A stretch of DNA of 39,627 nt from a virus. The notes under the pieces were generated by a model that was not told the origin of the DNA, searched no databases, and saw only the letters and a program-made list of their open reading frames with translations. Below are positions 34,642-39,627 of the stretch, one piece after another. The translations under genes were made by a program, and so were the position numbers. Within the stretch, counting starts at the first letter, position 1; each line of letters begins with the position of its first letter. The stretch spans positions 1-39,627 of the IMG/VR virus record IMGVR_UViG_3300025646_000117. The stretch is one strand, 5' to 3'.

Positions 34642-35292
34642 TCAGACTCCGAACCTGCCCCGTGTGGCGTTGAAGTTTTGTTGGATTTCTGATGCTGTGA
34701 GGACACGATTATAACAATATAAAAATGATATTTCTGCTTTACTATATTGAGTATTTCCTGGACCATATCTACCAAGAGAAAACCCATTAGGACCATTTGC
34801 ACCATTTGCATTTGATGTTATAAATTGTCCATTTACATAAACTCCCCAGACATCATTCGTATAATCTCCAGTTGCTGCATATATTCTCCAAATATCTCCT
34901 ATACCAGAATTACTTGGATTATAAACCCAACCATTAGCATAATAAGAACTACTATTTCCACTATGATGCCCTAATAACCAATTATTACTTCTTGCAGAAA
35001 CAATTCTGCCTGGAGTTGTCAAATCCACATATCTTGTAGCACAAATCACCGTATTATCACTAATTGAAAGATTTAGAGAAATTATATCAATATATTGATT
35101 GCTTCCATCAGTAACTAAAACCCCACCCCTATTACTACTGAAAGTAACACCATTCACAAGAGTTCCATTATTCCCATTACCACTTATATCATTCCAAGTA
35201 GTTCCACTACCAGGATAAGACTTTGGATTTGCTGCATCAAGTGCAAGAACTAAACCATTTTCTACAACATTAGGACCCGCATAAGCACCCAT
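34642..35292 (-). CDS. LamG/concanavalin-like structural protein, paralogue 1
   Basis: 216 aa. NGLVLALDAANPKSYPGSGT, then WNDISGNGNNGTLVNGVTF, a beta-sandwich core with WRIYAATGDY and VNGQFIT, and YNRVLTASEIQQNFNA at the end: the laminin-G/ConA-like module common in cyanophage fibre and capsid decoration proteins. Carbohydrate binding is the usual assumption. Its last codons (ATRGRFGV) are noticeably GC-rich. Start has a GGAGAAG ribosome site. Confidence 0.75.
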   Translation of the reverse strand: MGAYAGPNVVENGLVLALDAANPKSYPGSGTTWNDISGNGNNGTLVNGVTFSSNRGGVLVTDGSNQYIDIISLNLSISDNTVICATRYVDLTTPGRIVSARSNNWLLGHHSGNSSSYYANGWVYNPSNSGIGDIWRIYAATGDYTNDVWGVYVNGQFITSNANGANGPNGFSLGRYGPGNTQYSKAEISFLYCYNRVLTASEIQQNFNATRGRFGV

Positions 35293-35293
35293 A

Positions 35294-35548
35294 TCACTCT
35301 TCTCCTATCGGTGCAGTCCATTCTTCACCAGAAAGAATATCTAAAATCTCAGAGTAAGTATAAGTCCCTTCAATAGTAGTGAGTGCCTGTACTGATGGTG
35401 GTGGAGTTTCCCCATCCCACTTTACAAAAGTCTTGGTTTCATTCACAGATTTTCTTACAGTATCTGCAGAAGTTTCTAAGACCTCATTAAAGTCAATTTG
35501 GTTCAATTCGGTTGTGGAGAAGATTGCAAACTGTCTATTTTCGTACAT
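35294..35548 (-). CDS. Short structural-type protein
   Basis: 84 aa. YENRQFAIFSTTELNQIDFN, then FVKWDGETPPPSVQALTTIE and YSEILDILSGEEWTAPIGEE. Sequences of this type lie between fibre genes in cyanophages and often end in a WTxP motif. Preceded by a late-type octamer. Function unknown; virion association inferred from context. Confidence 0.65.
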   Translation of the reverse strand: MYENRQFAIFSTTELNQIDFNEVLETSADTVRKSVNETKTFVKWDGETPPPSVQALTTIEGTYTYSEILDILSGEEWTAPIGEE

Positions 35549-35558
35549 TGTTTTTGAT

Positions 35559-35566
35559 GTATTTAG
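35559..35566 (-). promoter_or_regulatory. Putative late promoter octamer (CTAAATAC)
   Basis: Reverse-strand CTAAATAC about 10 nt before the 35548 start, overlapping the last codons of the upstream LamG gene. Same octamer as at 2153. Confidence 0.4.
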
Positions 35567-36225
35567 ATTGAGAAACGAGAACGAAGTGCGTTGAAATTTT
35601 GTTGGATTTCTTGTTGAGTTAATGCTTTACCATAAACCATACTATATGCAATATCACCAACCCAATAAGGGTCTGCTCTTCCAATATACTCTAATGTTCC
35701 ACTATTAAATTGCGAAAATGTTTGGGACGTAGTTCCAACAGGAGTTCCATTCAAATAATAAGTTACTGAATTTGATGAATTTAATGATGCTGCACCAATA
35801 AACCACTCATTTTCCACTAAAGACAAATAGTTACTAAAACTTCCAGAATTTGCAACACCATTACCTGTTGAAAAATGAAATCTAAAACCAGTATTATCTT
35901 TGTAAGTATAAAAGTTAAAATTCCTTAAAATTACAGAACTTGATGTTCCAATCATTCCACGAAAAAGAGGTGGCGTTCCATATATTGCCCCAATACGAGC
36001 AGCAACCATTACAGTTTTTCCTGTATAAGTTGTATTATATACAGAAGAATTTATTGCATATGCATCATCAGTTCCATCAAAAGTATAATATCCGTTAGAT
36101 GGAGGTGATACTCCACCATTTGCGGTGAGAGTAGTATTTCCTATTCTTGGATTTATTGGATTTGCAGCATCTACTACTAATAAAAGATTATCAGTCACGA
36201 TGCGTGGATTATAAGTAACTCCCAT
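35563..36225 (-). CDS. LamG/concanavalin-like structural protein, paralogue 2
   Basis: 220 aa. Starts GVTYNPRIVTDNLLLVVDAA; lacks the WNDISGNGNNG segment of the other two copies but keeps YYTFDGTDDAYAI, WFIGAASLNSSNSVTYYLNG and the ending ALTQQEIQQNFNALRSRFSI. The most diverged of the three paralogues. Likely virion surface. Confidence 0.7.
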   Translation of the reverse strand: MGVTYNPRIVTDNLLLVVDAANPINPRIGNTTLTANGGVSPPSNGYYTFDGTDDAYAINSSVYNTTYTGKTVMVAARIGAIYGTPPLFRGMIGTSSSVILRNFNFYTYKDNTGFRFHFSTGNGVANSGSFSNYLSLVENEWFIGAASLNSSNSVTYYLNGTPVGTTSQTFSQFNSGTLEYIGRADPYWVGDIAYSMVYGKALTQQEIQQNFNALRSRFSI

Positions 36226-36247
36226 TTCCTTCTCTTCTTATGATTTG

Positions 36248-36255
36248 ATATTTAG
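36248..36255 (-). promoter_or_regulatory. Putative late promoter octamer (CTAAATAT)
   Basis: Reverse-strand CTAAATAT overlapping the stop of the upstream LamG gene, 22 nt before the 36225 start, with GAGAAGGAA between as ribosome site. Confidence 0.4.
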
Positions 36256-36887
36256 ATTCCATATCGTCCTCTTAATGCTGTAAAGTTCTGTTGGATTTCT
36301 TGTGCTGTAAGAACCCGATTATATGCAGAAACATAAGAAACCTGACAAGCAGAACGTTCTGAAGAAACCCATCCTCCCAATCTAATTCCATTCGGACCAT
36401 TAGAACCACCAGCATTTGGTCCAACTATTAAAACTCCATTTCTGTATAGTTGCCAACTGTCTCCAGGTTGATTACCAGTAGCAGCATAACAAATCCAATT
36501 AGTCTCTCCCACAGGCCCTCCACCAGAAGGAGAAACCCATCCTTCGGCATAATACTTATTTGTTTGTCCTGCCCACCATCCCATTAACCAGTTTCCCGTG
36601 TTTGATGTAATTACCCTATTGTTATTTGTTCCCTTATATCTACCAATACCAATAATAGTATATGTTGTGTTTGTTAAATTTATTGGTATAGAAATATAAT
36701 CATCAACTCCATCAAAATCAAACAATCCACCATTAAAAATAACACCATTCACAAGAGTTCCATTATTCCCATTACCACTTATATCATTCCAAGTAGTTCC
36801 ACTACCACTATAACTCTTACTGTTCCCAGCATCTAAACATAATACTAATCCATCCGTAACTATTCTTGGTGAGTGTGCTAATGCCAT
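36252..36887 (-). CDS. LamG/concanavalin-like structural protein, paralogue 3
   Basis: 211 aa. PRIVTDGLVLCLDAGNSKSY, then SGNGNNGTLVNGVIF, DFDGVDDYISI and YNRVLTAQEIQQNFTALRGR. Shares an exact 68-nt block with paralogue 1. First structural gene of this reverse block, just after the HNH gene. Confidence 0.75.
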   Translation of the reverse strand: MALAHSPRIVTDGLVLCLDAGNSKSYSGSGTTWNDISGNGNNGTLVNGVIFNGGLFDFDGVDDYISIPINLTNTTYTIIGIGRYKGTNNNRVITSNTGNWLMGWWAGQTNKYYAEGWVSPSGGGPVGETNWICYAATGNQPGDSWQLYRNGVLIVGPNAGGSNGPNGIRLGGWVSSERSACQVSYVSAYNRVLTAQEIQQNFTALRGRYGI

Positions 36888-36890
36888 TGG

Positions 36891-37421
36891 TTAATTCCCC
36901 ATTACTTTTCTTAGACCGTATTGATTAATGTATTGCTCCATTGCATCATTAATCATTTTGTTTGTAAACTCATAAGAGTCAGGTACTTTTAATCCTTTCC
37001 TATGTGAAGCAGCATGTACTTCCTTTAGTTTATTTAATAGTGAATCATCTATTATCTGCATTGGTTTCTCATTAGATGATATGACTTGTATATTATTCTT
37101 TTTTTCTATCCATTCAAGATTCTCAATTCTATTATCACTGTAATCATTATTGATATGTCTTATTCTTGAAGAGAAGTCATTACAAGGTAAGTATGCCATA
37201 GCAACTAACCTATGAATGTAAAAGTTCTCTCTTTTGTTATTTGTATTTCTTAGTCCTACTATTAGGTAACTGCCTTTCTTTTTTGCCCATCCAGGTTTGA
37301 GTATTGCAGGTGTTCTTCTCTTATAGCTCCATACATTACCGTTTACATCTATTTCGTAATGTATGAAGTTTTCCAACCCTTTTATGTCGCAGATTTTCTT
37401 TCTTCTGACTGGTATAGACAT
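36891..37421 (-). CDS. HNH homing endonuclease
   Basis: 176 aa from ATG at 37421 (reverse); an in-frame ATG 32 codons upstream is less likely. YEIDVNGNVWSYKRRTPAIL (the NUMOD4-like lead strand), then ENFYIHRLVAMAYLPC, RIRHINNDYSDNRIENLEWI: the HNH core with H-RLVA, HINND and N-ENLEW. The C-terminal 60 residues include SLLNKLKEVHAASHRKGLKV, a likely DNA-binding helix. Probably a mobile, free-standing endonuclease next to structural genes. Confidence 0.8.
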   Translation of the reverse strand: MSIPVRRKKICDIKGLENFIHYEIDVNGNVWSYKRRTPAILKPGWAKKKGSYLIVGLRNTNNKRENFYIHRLVAMAYLPCNDFSSRIRHINNDYSDNRIENLEWIEKKNNIQVISSNEKPMQIIDDSLLNKLKEVHAASHRKGLKVPDSYEFTNKMINDAMEQYINQYGLRKVMGN

Positions 37422-37539
37422 TTGTTTATGTACTACTATTTTATCTAGTAGTGTTAAGTTTTCCACAATTTGGGAAAACCTGTGGAAAACTATTATAGTG
37501 TTTTGTTTTCCTGACAATATTTGTTATTATTCTTATTAT

Positions 37540-37644
37540 TGTATGAGTATTATGTGTTAATGTATGAGTATTATTTGTTATTGTATGAGTATTATGTGTT
37601 AATGTATGAGTATTATGTGTTAATGTATGAGTATTATAAAGAAT
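37540..37644. repeat. 21-bp tandem repeat array (about 5 units)
   Basis: Units begin at 37540, 37561, 37582, 37603 and 37624, each starting TGTATGAGTATTA; units 1, 3 and 4 are identical, unit 2 varies at three positions, the fifth is partial. The last GAGTATT pairs with AATACTC just downstream as a hairpin. AT-rich iteron-like DNA in a 458-nt region without genes (37518-37975), upstream of the reverse-strand HNH gene. Confidence 0.8.
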
Positions 37645-37748
37645 ACTCAATTAATACTCATTTCTTATGCAAGTTAAGCGAGCATATCATGAGACCCGCA
37701 GTTTGTCAACCCCCCACCCACGCACAAAAATCCTGAGACCCACACAAA

Positions 37749-37876
37749 ATCTAGTCGAGACTCACACATATCTTATAAGAATCTAGTCGAGACTCACACA
37801 TATCTTATAAGAATCTAGTCTAGACTCACACATATCTTATAAGAATCTAGTCTAGACTCATATATATACATCATAA
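37749..37876. repeat. 32-bp tandem repeat array with two palindromes per unit (4 units)
   Basis: ATCTAG recurs at 37749, 37781, 37813 and 37845, exactly 32 bp apart; units differ only at a G/T (AGTCGAGACT or AGTCTAGACT). Each complete unit also holds TCTTATAAGA, itself a palindrome. The fourth unit decays after ACTCA. No spacers, so not CRISPR; looks like an operator or replication array upstream of the promoter at 37902. Confidence 0.8.
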
Positions 37877-37901
37877 TCTAGTCGAGATAGACACATCTAG
37901 A

Positions 37902-37944
37902 AGTGGCACAAGCCCTTGACATCTAGACTAGATGGCACTATACT
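37902..37944 (+). promoter_or_regulatory. Box + promoter (TTGACA-17-TATACT)
   Basis: AGTGGCACA (37902-37910), TTGACA (37916-37921), 17 nt, TATACT (37939-37944). Spacer contains TCTAGACTAGA, so the CTAG motif lies between -35 and -10. Directly downstream of the 32-bp array. No hairpin. Confidence 0.65.
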
Positions 37945-37975
37945 GTACAAGTACACAAATCTAGACGAGACCCCT

Positions 37976-38125
37976 ATGTACGACGACTACGATCTCGACT
38001 ATACATTTGAGCGAGATTATGCGCAGAATCTAGATGAGTATGCACTAGATGCTTATGATCTAGATGACGAATATGCACGAGATAGTGATGATTATGAATC
38101 ACTTGCATACAAGCATTATGCATGA
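37976..38125 (+). CDS. Asp/Tyr-rich acidic mini-protein
   Basis: 49 aa from ATG 37976; the longer open frame starts in the promoter. Extremely acidic and aromatic: YDDYDLDYTFERDYAQNLDE, then YALDAYDLDDEYARDSDDYE. Leu is nearly always CTA followed by GAT, producing CTAG in the DNA. Such charge could mimic DNA (as in Ocr-like anti-restriction proteins) or bind a basic host protein; purely inference. No family recognised. Confidence 0.55.
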   Translation: MYDDYDLDYTFERDYAQNLDEYALDAYDLDDEYARDSDDYESLAYKHYA

Positions 38126-38153
38126 TATAATCTAGACACATACAGGAGGCATT

Positions 38154-38306
38154 ATGATCGCACAGAAGCAACGTGTACGGGTTACTCTAGACCTAGAAGT
38201 ATATGATGACCTAGACCTGCATAGACAGGACTGGCACGATATTCTAGACCTAGAGGGGGATGAGGATGTTGATGTTAGCATCGAATATCTAGATATAGAT
38301 TACTGA
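38154..38306 (+). CDS. Acidic mini-protein with CTA-GAY codon pairs
   Basis: 50 aa with AGGAGG 5 nt upstream. IAQKQRVRVTLDLEVYDDLD, then WHDILDLEGDEDVDVSIEYL. Basic first residues then acidic; VRVTLDLEVYDDLD could be a beta strand plus helix. Six of its Leu-Asp/Glu pairs are written CTA-GAY/R, continuing the CTAG enrichment. Function unknown. Confidence 0.6.
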   Translation: MIAQKQRVRVTLDLEVYDDLDLHRQDWHDILDLEGDEDVDVSIEYLDIDY

Positions 38307-38354
38307 TGTGACACTTTCCAAATTGGCACAAAACTCTTATATATAATATACATT

Positions 38355-38442
38355 ACTTAAGTTTATTATAATAAAGAGCAGCTCTTGAATTCTCCTAATA
38401 GGACTCAGAATCAATCTGACATACATTATAATAAACTTAAGT
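38355..38442. repeat. Perfect 18-bp inverted repeat (stem-loop, 52-nt loop)
   Basis: ACTTAAGTTTATTATAAT (38355-38372) has its exact reverse complement at 38425-38442. The loop holds AGAGC-A-GCTCT. It lies in a stretch without genes (38307-38690). Could be a structured RNA, a terminator, or a recombination/cruciform site. Confidence 0.7.
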
Positions 38443-38556
38443 AGACATAAACATTATATAAGCGAACAGGGTTTAACGCTAGTTTCCCAATGTGCTGAAT
38501 GTAGTGAACAATTGAAGAAGGACTATAAAGAATAAAAAACAACAGGACGATTCCTG

Positions 38557-38581
38557 ATGAGATTTTGTGTTTAAATCTCAT
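38557..38581. terminator. Perfect 9-bp stem-loop
   Basis: ATGAGATTT (38557-38565) and AAATCTCAT (38573-38581) pair around a 7-nt loop. No clean T tract follows (TACTTAGGAG). Possible terminator or processing site between the acidic gene unit and the next promoter. Confidence 0.4.
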
Positions 38582-38622
38582 TACTTAGGAGTCATATTTT
38601 TGTATCTTGTGCCAGTTGGAGA

Positions 38623-38666
38623 ACTGTCCACTACCCCTTGCATTCGGCATCAGAATCTGCGATAGT
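38623..38666 (+). promoter_or_regulatory. Diverged box + promoter (TTGCAT-17-GATAGT)
   Basis: ACTGTCCAC (38623-38631), TTGCAT (38638-38643), 17 nt, GATAGT (38661-38666); box to -10 is 29 nt as in the other modules. Weaker hexamers than most. Confidence 0.5.
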
Positions 38667-38690
38667 ACTTGAGTCGTCGGGAATTGCTCC

Positions 38691-38867
38691 GTGATTAATG
38701 ACAACTACCAAGTTTATAAAACCTCCAATCATGAGGCATTTTATGAACTGAATTGTATGCTGCGGAGTCTGATTGCTTGTCAGATTTCTTGTAATGAGAA
38801 GTATAATATTGATTTGGATTATGGCACCATTCGTGAGGATGCTAAGTTTAAAATTTACGACTGCTGA
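38691..38867 (+). CDS. Small hypothetical protein with GTG start
   Basis: 58 aa from GTG 38691, 24 nt after the -10. INDNYQVYKTSNHEAFYELN, then MLRSLIACQISCNEKYNIDL and YGTIREDAKFKIYDC. No ATG is available in frame before a stop. Bracketed by two promoter modules. A reverse-strand frame over the same DNA was rejected. Confidence 0.5.
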   Translation: MINDNYQVYKTSNHEAFYELNCMLRSLIACQISCNEKYNIDLDYGTIREDAKFKIYDC

Positions 38868-38880
38868 GGACAGTTGAGCA

Positions 38881-38925
38881 ACTGGCACAGGGCCCCTTGC
38901 GGTGAGACCTGATGCCTGTTATATT
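38881..38925 (+). promoter_or_regulatory. Box + promoter (TTGCGG-17-TATATT)
   Basis: ACTGGCACA (38881-38889), GGGCCCC, TTGCGG (38897-38902), 17 nt, TATATT (38920-38925). The leader that follows is repeated at the window end. Confidence 0.65.
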
Positions 38926-38947
38926 ACATTCGTTCCTGAGAAATCCA
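38923..38947 (+). repeat. Leader repeat, copy 1 (25 nt)
   Basis: ATTACATT-C/T-GTTCCTGAGAAATCCA occurs here and at 39603-39627 with one mismatch, each starting at the -10 of a box-type promoter. Confidence 0.7.
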
Positions 38948-38951
38948 CCAG

Positions 38952-39224
38952 ATGCAAACCACCTATCGGGTCATCGGTTTCGGTCACGCTAATCACGGGT
39001 TCTTTAATCAATTCGCATTCTCTTCCAGCATCGGATATGCCTGCGGAATTTATAATGCTCATCTCCACGATCCTGAGATGGATGGTGCCGTGATTATTCG
39101 TGTTCGGCACGAAGAATGGGAAGTGATTCAAGAGTTCAATTCTGAGCACTATCCCATCAGCATCGTATACGGTCCTCTGGGCAACTTTAAAGTCGAAAAG
39201 TCCCCTATCCTGGAGTTGGTTTGA
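38952..39224 (+). CDS. Small hypothetical protein
   Basis: 90 aa. QTTYRVIGFGHANHGFFNQF, then SIGYACGIYNAHLHDPEMDG and AVIIRVRHEEWEVIQEFNSE. Higher GC than the small-gene trains. Several His/Asn, alpha/beta look; unrecognised. Confidence 0.6.
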   Translation: MQTTYRVIGFGHANHGFFNQFAFSSSIGYACGIYNAHLHDPEMDGAVIIRVRHEEWEVIQEFNSEHYPISIVYGPLGNFKVEKSPILELV

Positions 39225-39343
39225 TGACTGAAGACCAATTGATGTTCTGCTATTGGTATGAACAACTCACAGGGGATTCTGTAGAAGAACTCTGTGAGCA
39301 GCTTGAGATTACTGTTGATTACTTTATGATGGAGTTCGTTTGA
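39224..39343 (+). CDS. Small acidic helical protein
   Basis: 39 aa starting ATGACTGA. EDQLMFCYWYEQLTGDSVEE, then LCEQLEITVDYFMMEFV. 1-nt overlaps on both sides support it. Unrecognised. Confidence 0.5.
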   Translation: MTEDQLMFCYWYEQLTGDSVEELCEQLEITVDYFMMEFV

Positions 39344-39561
39344 TGGCACTCTCTACTAAGACAACTCAAAAACTAGCAATTGCTCTCACTCCTGAAGTGA
39401 TTGAGTATATCTACGCTGATGAGCGTTGGTTTGACTTTATGATTGAAATGACTGGTGAGGCAGTACAGGAGAAACTGGGCACAAATGATATGGAATTAAT
39501 TGCCGAACTGGGACAATGTATCATTGATAATATTCTGCTCAAGAGTGTGACAGTTGCCTAA
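39343..39561 (+). CDS. Small hypothetical protein (cyanophage-conserved type)
   Basis: 72 aa from ATG 39343. QKLAIALTPEVIEYIYADER, then WFDFMIEMTGEAVQEKLGTN and ELIAELGQCIIDNILLKSVT. I recall close relatives (LTPEVIDYIYxDERWxDFM) in cyanomyoviruses, without assigned function. All-helical. Confidence 0.65.
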   Translation: MALSTKTTQKLAIALTPEVIEYIYADERWFDFMIEMTGEAVQEKLGTNDMELIAELGQCIIDNILLKSVTVA

Positions 39562-39605
39562 GTGGCACACAGGGGGTTGTGAGGGACCCTAAGACCTGCT
39601 ACATT
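39561..39605 (+). promoter_or_regulatory. Box + promoter (TTGTGA-17-TACATT)
   Basis: AGTGGCACA (39561-39569), TTGTGA (39577-39582), 17 nt, TACATT (39600-39605). Box to -10 is 30 nt. It drives a gene beyond the window. Confidence 0.6.
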
Positions 39606-39627
39606 ACATTTGTTCCTGAGAAATCCA
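39603..39627 (+). repeat. Leader repeat, copy 2 (25 nt)
   Basis: Second copy of the leader at 38923-38947, cut by the window end; the next gene start should lie just outside. Confidence 0.65.

Noticed and set aside
37441-37650. Reverse-strand frame encoding THTLTHN-type repeats
   Set aside because: The peptide is just the translation of the 21-bp tandem repeat (a multiple of three keeps the frame open).
37749-37876. CRISPR array
   Set aside because: Units are directly abutting 32-bp copies with no unique spacers and no cas genes; it is a tandem repeat.
38355-38442. tRNA gene
   Set aside because: The long stem and length are suggestive, but no D-, anticodon- and T-arm set or GTTCRA-type T-loop can be placed; an 18-bp acceptor stem is impossible for a tRNA.
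38631-38888. 85-aa hydrophobic frame on the reverse strand
   Set aside because: It overlaps the promoter at 38623 and the GTG-started + gene; Ile/Asn-rich antisense composition and no promoter or ribosome site on that strand.

Overview
The window is a piece of a T4-like cyanophage genome (Kyanoviridae-type, infecting a marine cyanobacterium such as Synechococcus or Prochlorococcus). The reasons are the tail-fibre genes with cyanomyovirus sequence texture, LamG-type structural proteins, a phage CP12 (Calvin-cycle inhibitor), a glutaredoxin, free-standing homing endonucleases, T4-type late promoter octamers, and a very long run of tiny overlapping early genes. The host assignment is inference. 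Nothing bacterial (rRNA, tRNA, housekeeping operons) was found.

Layout: 1-4027 holds two late structural genes on the + strand, the 3' end of a tail-collar fibre gene and a repeat-built fibre gene, closed by a perfect palindrome. 4137-5934 holds a small unknown gene and a GC-richer UvsW-like SF2 helicase. 5951-14691 is a train of about 40 small genes that includes glutaredoxin, CP12, a CMP/dCMP-type deaminase and an RlpA-like double-psi beta-barrel protein. 14817-32290 is a second, denser train of about 65 genes, mostly 40-130 codons, joined by 4- or 8-nt stop/start overlaps. Within it is a two-gene cassette (29504-30803): a probable PD-(D/E)XK nuclease and a beta-class DNA methyltransferase. 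32282-32860 is a GIY-YIG/NUMOD3 homing endonuclease on the - strand. 32908-34303 returns to small + genes. 34284-37421 is a - strand block: a NUMOD1-like remnant, three LamG paralogues, one short structural-type protein and an HNH endonuclease. 37540-38690 is a repeat-rich region between divergent units, with 21-bp and 32-bp tandem arrays, extreme CTAG enrichment, two Asp/Tyr-rich mini-proteins and a long inverted repeat. 38691-39627 starts a further run of small + genes.

The main regulatory theme is a compact module at 18 unit boundaries: a conserved ACTGGCACA box, then a hairpin (often an intrinsic terminator) whose loop or stem contains the -35 hexamer, then a -10 hexamer that always begins 28-30 nt after the box. 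Most are followed by short leaders of about 10-40 nt. One element therefore seems to end one operon and start the next. Structural genes instead carry CTAAATA-type octamers resembling T4 late promoters.

The main evolutionary theme is reuse of gene starts. Several pairs of small genes share 45-95 nt at their 5' ends and then diverge, including two copies that stop within 16-24 codons. Many genes open with the octamer ATGACTGA, which can overlap an upstream stop codon in two registers. This looks like an active nursery of small early genes. Most of them have no recognised function and are described here only by what is visible.
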